Part shown: in pieces, positions 1-6,234 of the stretch
Layout: the number at the start of each line of letters is the position of its first letter
How positions within the stretch are numbered: position 1 is the first letter of the stretch
Origin: Oscillospiraceae bacterium
GTDB taxonomy: Bacteria; Bacillota; Clostridia; Oscillospirales; Ruminococcaceae
DNA: 13,234 bases
Direction of reading: 5' to 3'
NCBI GenBank assembly: GCA_029062865.1
Contig: JAIDPG010000327.1
Span: 1-13,234 of the forward strand
Program-made: the position numbers and the translations under genes
The notes under the pieces: model-generated
Databases searched by the model: none
The model's input: the letters and a program-made list of their open reading frames with translations, nothing else
Told to the model about the DNA's origin: nothing

Positions 1-85
1 GCTCGACTGCGCGCTTTTTCGCGACTTTTAGATAAAGCGAGACGGTCAACGTTCGGAAGGCGTTTAAATTTTTTTCACAAACTAC

Positions 86-114
86 TTGCAAAACGTGAAG
101 TAATATAGTATAAT
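86..114 (+). promoter_or_regulatory. sigma-A type promoter of the prepilin gene
   Basis: A -35 box TTGCAA (86-91) and a perfect -10 box TATAAT (109-114) are separated by exactly 17 bp, in an AT-rich stretch directly upstream of the prepilin gene. Transcription would start near 121, at the foot of the hairpin at 123-143. This is read from the sequence by match to the housekeeping sigma consensus. Confidence 0.8.
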
Positions 115-122
115 ATAAGTGA

Positions 123-143
123 TATAGCTCCGCCGGGGCTATA
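123..143 (+). promoter_or_regulatory. 5'-UTR hairpin of the prepilin transcript
   Basis: Nine base pairs (123-131 with 135-143, one G-U pair) close a three-base GCC loop, starting within about 2 nt of the predicted transcription start. A T-rich stretch follows only about 11 nt later, so this is not a standard intrinsic terminator. A stem-loop at the very 5' end is more likely to protect the mRNA from 5'-end-dependent decay. That function is inferred. Confidence 0.55.
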
Positions 144-185
144 CGTAACAAACTTTTTTCTTTTTTATTCAAACGGAGGGTAATT

Positions 186-791
186 ATGGTAAAGTTTTTG
201 CAGACCCTCAGGGTCAAAAAGGGCTTCACGCTTGTGGAGCTTATCGTGGTTATCGCCATTATCGGCGTGCTTGCCGCGATACTTATCCCCACGCTTGGGG
301 CGCAGATCATGAAGGCGAAGGTGACGAGTGCCGACAGCACGGCAAAGGAGCTTCTCAAAACCGTCAACGCCTGGATAGGCGAGAACCTTGCCGCCAGCGG
401 AAACGACAAGGTCGCATGCGATCTGAAAATCTCTATGAACAGCGGCACATGCACGTTGACGGAAACCGCGAACACCACAAACCGTAGCGGAGCGGCGTCG
501 AACCCCGCCGACGCGTGGAACGCGCGCCCGGGCTGCATAAGCCTCAAAGAACGCATCGAGGCGGAGTTCTCCGCGCGGACGTTTACGGGATCGGTGTTCA
601 TCAATTCCTCGGGGTACGTGGTTTTCGCGTGGTGCGTGGTCGACAAGGCGGATTTCAGCGGGGCTGTTCCCAACGGCGCGGACTATGAGGCGGGCTTTTA
701 TTCCGGCTGGAAATCGGAGAAAAAGCAAGGCGTAAACTCGCAGGGCATTCCCGTGGGAACTTACCCGAAGCTTGCATACTCTGCGACGTAA
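186..791 (+). CDS. type IV prepilin-like protein (N-methylation/class III signal)
   Basis: A 201-residue secreted or membrane-anchored pilin-like subunit. A short basic leader (MVKFLQTLRVKKG) precedes GFTLVE, the class III prepilin site: cleavage is expected between Gly13 and Phe14, with Glu18 as the conserved Glu5 of the mature protein. A hydrophobic helix covers roughly residues 15-36. The mature protein would be about 188 residues. The C-terminal domain is polar and carries four cysteines (78, 89, 117, 150), allowing two disulfides. The start is fixed by GGAGGG at 175-180, five bases before ATG. No prepilin peptidase, assembly ATPase or other pilin gene is present in the window, and the gene has its own promoter and terminator, so it is an orphan locus. 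It could be a major or minor pilin or a pseudopilin. Pil-family proteins act in cellulose adhesion in Ruminococcus albus (CbpC), but I cannot assign that role here. Confidence 0.9.
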   Translation: MVKFLQTLRVKKGFTLVELIVVIAIIGVLAAILIPTLGAQIMKAKVTSADSTAKELLKTVNAWIGENLAASGNDKVACDLKISMNSGTCTLTETANTTNRSGAASNPADAWNARPGCISLKERIEAEFSARTFTGSVFINSSGYVVFAWCVVDKADFSGAVPNGADYEAGFYSGWKSEKKQGVNSQGIPVGTYPKLAYSAT

Positions 792-809
792 CCGAAGATA
801 AAAGATTTA

Positions 810-836
810 AGAGGCAAGAGCTACGCTCTTGCCTCT
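810..836. terminator. bidirectional terminator between convergent genes
   Basis: A perfect 12-bp stem (810-821 with 825-836) with a TAC loop sits in the 49-bp gap between the prepilin stop and the kinase stop. On the plus strand it is followed by GTCTTT. On the minus strand it lies five bases past the kinase stop and is followed by TTAAATCTTTT. It can therefore serve both genes. Confidence 0.85.
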
Positions 837-840
837 GTCT

Positions 841-3800
841 TTATATGTATTTTTGGAGAACCTCTAAGAGAAGATTTGTGTCGATCGGCTTTGCAAGGTG
901 AGCGTTCATTCCGCTTGTAAGGGCGTTTTCCTTGTCCTCCTCCATGGCGTTCGCGGTCATCGCGATTATCGGGAGAGTCTGCGCGTCGGGTCTGGGGTTC
1001 GCGCGGATCGTGCGGGTGGCTTCGTAGCCGTCCATTATCGGCATCTGCACGTCCATGAGAATTGCGCTGTAATAACCCGCGGGGTTCTTCTCGAACATCG
1101 CTACCGCGTCGGTACCGTCGGGGGCGGTCTCGACGGTCAAGCCCATTTCCGTGAGGATAACCTCGGCTATCTCGCGGTTTATCTCGTTGTCCTCGACGAG
1201 GAGAACGCGCTTTCCACCGAGGTCGACGTTCGCCCACGTTTTTTCATCGGTTTGCTCCTCCGCGGGAGAGTTTAACGCAAGCAGCGCGGATTTCAGGTCG
1301 GACATAAACAGCGGCTTCGCGCAGAACGCGGAGATCCCCGCCTCCCGCGCCGCCTGCGCGATGTCCGACCAGTCGTAGGCGGTGATGACGATTATCGAGG
1401 CGTTTTCGGATATTTCGCGGAGCCTGCGGGCGGTCTCAACGCCGCTGAGCTCGGGCATCTGCCAGTCTATTATATATGTATCGTAGGGGTTTTCCTCGGC
1501 GCGTTTGAGCGCTTCGTTCGGGGAGGTCGTGGACTCGGCTTTCATTCCGAGCTGCTCCAGCAGCCTCGTGACGCTTTCGCAGCTGTCCGCGTCGTCGTCT
1601 ACGACAAGCGCGCGGAGCCCCTCGAGCTCCTTGATCTTCGCGGCGGCTTTTTCCGCGTCGCCGAGCTTCAGGTTCAGCTTCACGATAAACTCGCTGCCCT
1701 TGTTCTTCTCGCTGTTTACGATAATTTCGCCGTTCATCATGTCGACGATGTTTTTCGTAATCGCCATTCCGAGCCCCGTGCCTTGAATTCCCGTTTTCGT
1801 GACGCTCGCTTCGCGCTCGAACGGCTCGAAAATGTGCTCGACGAACTCCGGCGTCATTCCTATGCCGTTGTCCTTTATTATAAAAGTATAGTCGCAGCGC
1901 CCGTGCCGGAACGTGCTTTCCTGGATAATTCTGAACGTGATCTTCCCGCCCGCGGGAGTGTATTTCACAGCGTTAGATAGCAGGTTCACGAACACTTGGC
2001 TGAGCTTCAGCGAATCCGCGATAACATCCTCGTTCACGACGTCCACCGTGTCGATAAACAGCTCGAGCTGCTTTGCCTTGACCTGCGGCTGGATTATGTT
2101 GAGGATATTGTGCGTAAGCTCGGGAATACTGCACTCCTGCTCCTTGAGCTGCACCTTGCCGCTTTCGATGCGACTCATATCAAGAATGTCGTTGATAAGG
2201 CTCAGCAAGTGATTGCTCGACGAGAGGACTTTTTGCAGGCTGTCGAGGACCTGCTCCTTGTTATCGATGTGGTTGAGCGCGATATTTGTAAAGCCGATAA
2301 TCGCGTTCATAGGCGTGCGAATGTCGTGGGACATATTGTTAAGGAACGTGGTTTTGGCGGTGTTGGCGCGCTGCGCCTGCATAAGCGCGTCCTGAAGCGC
2401 CTGCATCTGCTCGCGCTGCTTGAGCACCTGCCCGGTGATCTCTTTTATGATGACCATCGCCATAACGTCGCCGGTGTCGTCGTCCGTCGTCATAAAGAAC
2501 GACTGACGAATACAAAGCTTTTTGCCCGAATCAAAAGAGCGCCAGTATTCGATAACGCTTTCGCGCTTTCCCTCGGCGTAAAGCTCCAGCAAATACGGAA
2601 CGCTCGCGCCCGCGGCGTAGTCTTCCAGCGAGTCCGCGTCTACGAACTTCTTCCACCGCTCGAACCACTCGTTGGCGCTGCATGGCGCTTTCAGCCCAAC
2701 AAGCTCCAGAAGGTCGTAGCTCTTGCCGTCGTATTGATAAATAATGTCCTGCGTGAGAAGATCGCGCGTGAGATTTATTTCATAATTGCAAAGCGCGTCG
2801 GACATTGTAGCGGTGATGTACTGCCGCTCCTTGCGGACGGCCAGGGCGAGGCTCGCCTTGTCCTTCAGCTCGCGCTCTTTAAGGCGGGTAATGTCCTGCC
2901 TCAAAAACAGGAGCTTTTTTGCCTTGCCGTTTTCGTCGCGTTCAAGGCAGACGATGTTCAGGTGCTCCCACCTTGTTTCGTGCCCCGCCCAGAGCTTGTA
3001 TTCGTATTGAATATCGGCAACGCCCGCGTCGAATTCCTCTACGATATATTCCTCGGAAAGATAGCGCGTGAAGTTCTGCTTATCCTCCTCGTCTGCCATT
3101 CCCGCGCAGCGATAGGTTATGTAGTCCGAATATTTCCCGCTTGTCGGGAAGCTCTTGTCCAGAGATGACGTTCCCAAAAGGAAGCGGTAGGTGCTGTTCT
3201 CCAAATCGACGAGTACAAAGCGATTGAACAGCGCGCTCGTGCCGCTGGTGACGTAGCCCATTTCGGTGTTCTCGCGCTCTAAGCGCACTCTGTCGCGGCG
3301 CGATTGGATAACGATAAAGAGAATATAAATTACAAAAAGCCCCACAAGCGAAAGCTGCAAGAACATACCCGCGCGGTTGGCGCTGCTTATCATTTCTCTT
3401 GAAACGGCGCGCGGGAACATCTGCACGAGAACATACTCCGTGTCGGGAATGTAGAGAATTGAAATGTTGTCCGCGGTGTGCTTTTTGCTGCAAAAGAACG
3501 CTCCGCCCTCGGCGGTTTTGCTGAAAATATCCCGTGCGCCCTCGGCAGCGTTTTTGTCGAGAATGTCCTTGGCGCGGAGAATGTCGACAAGCGGGCGCTC
3601 GAAGTCTCCGCCCTCGCTCGCGTTTTTCGTGCTCGCGATAACAATGCCGTCCGAGCCGCAGAGGTAAACGTCCGCGGGCTCGCCGAAATAGCTTGTCTCG
3701 AGCATTTCCTCAAGATAATCCTCCGAACGGTACGCGCCCGCAAACAATCCGACGATCTCTTCGCCCCTCATCAGCGGCGAATAGAAAACTATCATCGAAT

Positions 3801-4233
3801 CGTCGGTAAATCTGAAATCGCGGACGACCTCCATTCCGCGCTCGCCGCTTATTCCCTTTTTGAAATAATTGCGGTCGCTTACGTTTAATATCTTGCCGTC
3901 CGACGAGAGATTATCGCCATTCTTATTGATATAGTAGAATTTATCAAACGCCGAGCTGTTTTCCATATCGCGGAGCATCTGCGGCGTGATGTCGGAGGAA
4001 GTCATCGAAACGCTTGCTATATAAGAATACGTGCGAATTCTCTGAACGGCGGTCTGGAACTCGCCGTCAATGCGCTCGGCAGTCTGCCGCGCGGAATCCA
4101 GCGCGTAGTTGAGGTTCTGCTTTTCAATGCGGTCGCGGTTGGCACTTGAATACCACCAAAACAGCAAAATCACGCCGAAAAGAACAATCGGCGCGAATAT
4201 CAGGTTTTTCATGGCGGTTTTGGCGTTTCTCAT
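841..4233 (-). CDS. membrane-bound hybrid sensor histidine kinase with two receiver domains
   Basis: A 1130-residue signalling kinase. Order: transmembrane helix at about 10-28; extracytoplasmic sensor region at about 30-285 resembling a double Cache domain; second transmembrane helix at about 288-310; two PAS-like segments at about 330-450 and 475-600; short coiled coil at about 603-625; HisKA dimerisation domain with phospho-acceptor His636 in MSHDIRTP; HATPase_c with N box (Asn750, Asn754), G1 box DNGIGM (788-793), IFEPF (801-805) and G2 box GTGLG (818-822). Receiver 1 has Asp879/Asp880, phospho-acceptor Asp923 and Lys973. Receiver 2 has Glu1014/Asp1015, phospho-acceptor Asp1061, Thr1093 and Lys1115. 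All catalytic residues are present. There is no HPt or DNA-binding domain, so a separate phosphotransfer partner is expected; none is in the window. The ATG at 4233 is preceded by a GAGGGGGG-type ribosome-binding site about 6 bases upstream; an in-frame ATG seven codons later is less well placed. The ligand is unknown, though Cache domains often bind small metabolites. Confidence 0.93.
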   Translation of the reverse strand: MRNAKTAMKNLIFAPIVLFGVILLFWWYSSANRDRIEKQNLNYALDSARQTAERIDGEFQTAVQRIRTYSYIASVSMTSSDITPQMLRDMENSSAFDKFYYINKNGDNLSSDGKILNVSDRNYFKKGISGERGMEVVRDFRFTDDSMIVFYSPLMRGEEIVGLFAGAYRSEDYLEEMLETSYFGEPADVYLCGSDGIVIASTKNASEGGDFERPLVDILRAKDILDKNAAEGARDIFSKTAEGGAFFCSKKHTADNISILYIPDTEYVLVQMFPRAVSREMISSANRAGMFLQLSLVGLFVIYILFIVIQSRRDRVRLERENTEMGYVTSGTSALFNRFVLVDLENSTYRFLLGTSSLDKSFPTSGKYSDYITYRCAGMADEEDKQNFTRYLSEEYIVEEFDAGVADIQYEYKLWAGHETRWEHLNIVCLERDENGKAKKLLFLRQDITRLKERELKDKASLALAVRKERQYITATMSDALCNYEINLTRDLLTQDIIYQYDGKSYDLLELVGLKAPCSANEWFERWKKFVDADSLEDYAAGASVPYLLELYAEGKRESVIEYWRSFDSGKKLCIRQSFFMTTDDDTGDVMAMVIIKEITGQVLKQREQMQALQDALMQAQRANTAKTTFLNNMSHDIRTPMNAIIGFTNIALNHIDNKEQVLDSLQKVLSSSNHLLSLINDILDMSRIESGKVQLKEQECSIPELTHNILNIIQPQVKAKQLELFIDTVDVVNEDVIADSLKLSQVFVNLLSNAVKYTPAGGKITFRIIQESTFRHGRCDYTFIIKDNGIGMTPEFVEHIFEPFEREASVTKTGIQGTGLGMAITKNIVDMMNGEIIVNSEKNKGSEFIVKLNLKLGDAEKAAAKIKELEGLRALVVDDDADSCESVTRLLEQLGMKAESTTSPNEALKRAEENPYDTYIIDWQMPELSGVETARRLREISENASIIVITAYDWSDIAQAAREAGISAFCAKPLFMSDLKSALLALNSPAEEQTDEKTWANVDLGGKRVLLVEDNEINREIAEVILTEMGLTVETAPDGTDAVAMFEKNPAGYYSAILMDVQMPIMDGYEATRTIRANPRPDAQTLPIIAMTANAMEEDKENALTSGMNAHLAKPIDTNLLLEVLQKYI

Positions 4234-4274
4234 CGGAGACCCCCCTCTACGGTTTCATTTGACATATCAACACA

Positions 4275-4303
4275 ATTATATCACAGAATTCGGTTTCTGT
4301 CAA
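4275..4303 (-). promoter_or_regulatory. consensus promoter of the sensor kinase gene
   Basis: Read on the minus strand, TTGACA (4303-4298) and TATAAT (4280-4275) are perfect consensus hexamers with a 17-bp spacer. The predicted start lies near 4268, giving a leader of about 35 nt. An imperfect palindrome, TTGACATATCAA (4259-4270), overlaps that start and could be an operator. Confidence 0.85.
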
Positions 4304-4342
4304 GAGTTGGGAAGCGTTCGGCGTTTCTTTGCAAAATCCCCC

Positions 4343-4371
4343 TTGACTTTATCGGCGGAATGTTATATAAT
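4343..4371 (+). promoter_or_regulatory. promoter of the ttcA-like gene
   Basis: TTGACT (4343-4348) and TATAAT (4366-4371) with a 17-bp spacer, about 38 bp before the ATG at 4409. It is divergent from the kinase promoter, with the two -35 boxes only about 40 bp apart. Its position also shows that any reading-frame extension upstream of 4371 is not translated. Confidence 0.85.
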
Positions 4372-4408
4372 ATTTGTGTATGTGTTAATTCGAAAAACGG
4401 AGAAAAAT

Positions 4409-5128
4409 ATGCAGAAGATTTTGGGATATATCCGCCGCGCGTGTCAGGAGTTTGACCTCATCGAGGACGGCGACAAGATCGCGGTCGGGGTTTCGGGCGG
4501 CAAGGACAGCCTTGTGCTTCTCGCGGGGCTCGCGAAAATGCGGCGGTTTTACGAGAAGAAGTACGACGTTGTCTGCGTGACGCTCGACCCGCGCTTTGGC
4601 GGCGTTGAGACCGACTACTCGCCCGTGGAGAGAATGTGCGGCGAGCTTGGTGTGGAATTCAACCTGATAAAGACCGACATCGGGGAGATCGTTTTCGACA
4701 TACGAAAAGAGCCGAACCCCTGCTCGCTTTGCGCGAAGCTGCGCCGCGGCGCTCTTCACGACGCGGCAAAGGCGGCGGGGTGCAATAAGATCGCCCTTGG
4801 GCACAACTACGACGACGCTGTTGAGACGTTTATGATGAACCTTTTTCAAGAGGGCAGGATAGGCTGCTTCGCGCCGATCTCGTATTTATCGAGAAAGGAC
4901 ATCACGCTGATAAGACCGCTGGTGTTCGCGCCGGAGCACGTTGTCGCGTCCTGCGCGCGGCGGAATAATTTCGAGATAGTAAAGTCGAAATGCCCCGCCG
5001 ACAAGCACACGACGCGGCAGTCAATGAAGGAATTCCTCGCGGAGCTGGAGCACAAAAACCACGGCGTTAAGCAGAGGATCTTCGGGGCGATGAGGAAAGC
5101 GGGGATAGACCGCTGGAATTATAAATGA
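4409..5128 (+). CDS. ttcA: TtcA-family PP-loop tRNA thiolation enzyme
   Basis: A 239-residue cytoplasmic ATP-pyrophosphatase of the TtcA group. In characterised members the enzyme activates C32 of certain tRNAs by adenylation and inserts sulfur to give 2-thiocytidine, using an Fe-S cluster. Visible here: the PP-loop SGGKDS (29-34); CSLCAKLRRG with Cys105 and Cys108, matching the first CxxC of TtcA; GHNYDDAVET (131-140), the conserved His/Asp block; and Cys195 in KCPADKH, in place of the CNLC motif of E. coli TtcA. Three cysteines suit a cluster with three protein ligands. The ATG at 4409 is chosen because CGGAGA (4398-4403) lies just upstream and the promoter at 4343-4371 precedes it; the frame stays open to 4109, but that part overlaps the divergent promoters and the kinase gene. 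The protein is shorter than E. coli TtcA (about 310), as in many Firmicutes homologues. The exact tRNA substrate in this lineage is unproven. Confidence 0.82.
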   Translation: MQKILGYIRRACQEFDLIEDGDKIAVGVSGGKDSLVLLAGLAKMRRFYEKKYDVVCVTLDPRFGGVETDYSPVERMCGELGVEFNLIKTDIGEIVFDIRKEPNPCSLCAKLRRGALHDAAKAAGCNKIALGHNYDDAVETFMMNLFQEGRIGCFAPISYLSRKDITLIRPLVFAPEHVVASCARRNNFEIVKSKCPADKHTTRQSMKEFLAELEHKNHGVKQRIFGAMRKAGIDRWNYK

Positions 5129-5150
5129 TGTTTATCGAAACGCTTCGGCG

Positions 5151-5184
5151 GCGCATTAAAGGCGCGTTCCGATACGCAACAACA
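5151..5184 (+). repeat. leader block of the structured repeat, copy 1
   Basis: This segment contains GGCGCG, two variable bases, CCGATACGCA, one variable base and CAACA (5161-5184). The same spaced pattern recurs at 5386-5409 and, more degenerately, at 5430-5452. It precedes the structured element at 5199-5306 and appears to belong to the same duplicated unit. Confidence 0.6.
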
Positions 5185-5198
5185 TCACGGCGGCGCAT

Positions 5199-5306
5199 AA
5201 ATTTCAAAAAGTGTCAAGATTTTCGAAGAAAATCTTGACCGGTTCCGTCAGCGGTGTCGTTTCGCGCGTAGCGCGGAACGACATCGGTGACGGAATTTTG
5301 AAATTT
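5199..5306 (+). repeat. structured repeat, copy 1 (predicted three-way junction)
   Basis: A 108-nt element closed by an 11-bp perfect inverted repeat, AAATTTCAAAA (5199-5209) with TTTTGAAATTT (5296-5306). Inside are two hairpins. P2 (5213-5239) has a perfect 12-bp stem and a GAA loop. P3 (5243-5295) has about 25 pairs with one G/G mismatch, two G-U pairs and a GTA loop. Junction strands are AGT, CGG and none. The AT-rich right end continues as AAATTTAAATAA. P3 followed by a short T run might also end ttcA transcription. It could be a structured RNA, a MITE/REP-like element, or both. Confidence 0.75.
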
Positions 5307-5375
5307 AAATTTAAATAAAACCGCTCGCAGTAGTGTTTGGGGGAGACGTTAAAATACGCTCGTCAACATAAGGGC

Positions 5376-5452
5376 GCCGCATTTAGGCGCGCACCGATAC
5401 GCAGCAACAAACCGACAGTGCAGTTATGGGGCGTACCGACAACAGCAACAAA
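5376..5452 (+). repeat. leader block of the structured repeat, copy 2 plus a degenerate third copy
   Basis: GGCGCG..CCGATACGCA.CAACA at 5386-5409 matches the block at 5161-5184 at all but three positions. A further related stretch, GCGTACCGACAACAGCAACA (5431-5450), appears to be a third, eroded copy. No open reading frame with a ribosome-binding site is seen here. Confidence 0.55.
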
Positions 5453-5464
5453 ATGGTAACAAGA

Positions 5465-5580
5465 AAATTTCAAAAAGTGTCAGCCGGAGCGAAGCGCAGG
5501 CTGACCGGTCGCGTCAGCGTAGCGCAACGGAGGGAGCGAAGCGACCGGAGTGAGCATACGGTGGCGCGATTTTGAAATTT
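5465..5580 (+). repeat. structured repeat, copy 2 (predicted three-way junction)
   Basis: Same architecture as copy 1: identical 11-bp closing stem (5465-5475 with 5570-5580), identical junction strands AGT and CGG, a 27-nt P2 (5479-5505) with a GAA loop, and a 61-nt P3 (5509-5569) whose lower stem is paired. P2 and P3 stem sequences differ from copy 1, yet most pairs are kept by two-sided changes. P2 has two purine-purine mismatches (5486/5498, 5488/5496). The upper half of P3 (5522-5556) pairs less well. The 23-nt right end (5570-5592) is identical to 5296-5318 and abuts the ribosome-binding site of the next gene. Confidence 0.75.
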
Positions 5581-5601
5581 AAATTTAAATAAGGGGTTAA
5601 A

Positions 5602-6177
5602 ATGGGCAGGAAACAAGTAAAACTTCCCCCGCAAAAGGGCTCGAAAGCCCGCGCGGAGGATAAGGAAAAGGACAGCTTCTTCTTTTTTGTGAAGGATCAG
5701 GGCACCGGCGCGGGGCGTGTCGCGGTCATCGTGCTGAAGGTGCTGGAGCTGATACTGACAACGATTTTCGCGGCGGTTTTGGGGATCTTCGCGCCGCTTT
5801 GCATCTGGTACGGGGATTTCGTCGCGGAGGAAATGGCGGCGGATCCGTCGGCGGGCTGGTGGCTCGCGTCTTCGATCGTGTACATTATCGGGCTGTTTTG
5901 CGTGATGCTCGGCAAGTCGAAAATCGCGACTGTCATCCATGTAATAGCCGCGATCGGGACGCTCGTCACGTACAGCTGCTACACGAGGCTCTTCGAGGGC
6001 TACGAGGGCACGGGTCCTACCGTGCTTTATATGCCGTCGCTGTTTATCACGGTTATCACAATAGCGATTATGCTGATTATCAACGTTCCAAAGTGGATCG
6101 ATAAGCATATCGAGAAAATGAACGAGGAAGCGCCTTCTATTTTGGGGGAGAGAACAGAAAAGGAAAAACGCCGATAG
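5602..6177 (+). CDS. small four-helix integral membrane protein, function unknown
   Basis: A 191-residue protein I do not recognise. A highly charged, Lys-rich N-terminus (residues 1-28) is followed by four likely transmembrane segments at about 38-70 (long, possibly one helix with a re-entrant part), 87-104, 108-127 and 144-162, and a basic, charged C-terminal tail ending EKEKRR. By the positive-inside rule both termini should be cytoplasmic. No catalytic motif, cysteine pair or transporter signature is evident. AAGGGG (5591-5596) lies five bases before the ATG, and the last bases of the structured repeat run directly into this site. It lies 57 bp upstream of tgt on the same strand and may share its transcript; no functional link is implied. 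Confidence 0.75.
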   Translation: MGRKQVKLPPQKGSKARAEDKEKDSFFFFVKDQGTGAGRVAVIVLKVLELILTTIFAAVLGIFAPLCIWYGDFVAEEMAADPSAGWWLASSIVYIIGLFCVMLGKSKIATVIHVIAAIGTLVTYSCYTRLFEGYEGTGPTVLYMPSLFITVITIAIMLIINVPKWIDKHIEKMNEEAPSILGERTEKEKRR

Positions 6178-6219
6178 CTGTTAGTTATTAGCTGCTAGTT
6201 TGACGCGCGTTGACAAGCG
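6175..6219 (+). repeat. short direct repeats between the membrane protein gene and tgt
   Basis: TAGCTGTTAGT (6175-6185) and TAGCTGCTAGT (6189-6199) are 11-bp direct repeats with one mismatch. TTGACGCGCG (6200-6209) and TTGACAAGCG (6210-6219) form a second, adjacent tandem pair. The first pair includes the stop codon of the upstream gene. No hairpin or promoter with proper spacing was found. They may be slippage products or remnants of an intergenic repeat. Confidence 0.5.
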
Positions 6220-6234
6220 TTAAAAGGAGAAATT

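Noticed and set aside
1..108. Open frame entering from the left edge, with a stop at 106-108
   Set aside because: Only about 35 codons, no recognisable C-terminal motif, and it runs through the prepilin promoter; I cannot support it as the tail of a gene.
1996..3168. A 390-codon open frame on the plus strand opposite the sensor kinase
   Set aside because: It is antisense to the PAS-like, HisKA and early ATPase regions of a clearly real kinase; composition-driven shadow with no ribosome-binding site.
4109..4408. Upstream extension of the ttcA-like frame
   Set aside because: It overlaps the kinase gene and both divergent promoters; the ATG at 4409 has the ribosome-binding site and the family-typical N-terminus.
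5199..5580. CRISPR array
   Set aside because: Only two copies, 266 bp apart, with long internally structured bodies and no short uniform repeat-spacer pattern.
5199..5580. Retron or group II intron
   Set aside because: No reverse transcriptase gene or intron domain motifs lie in or next to this stretch.
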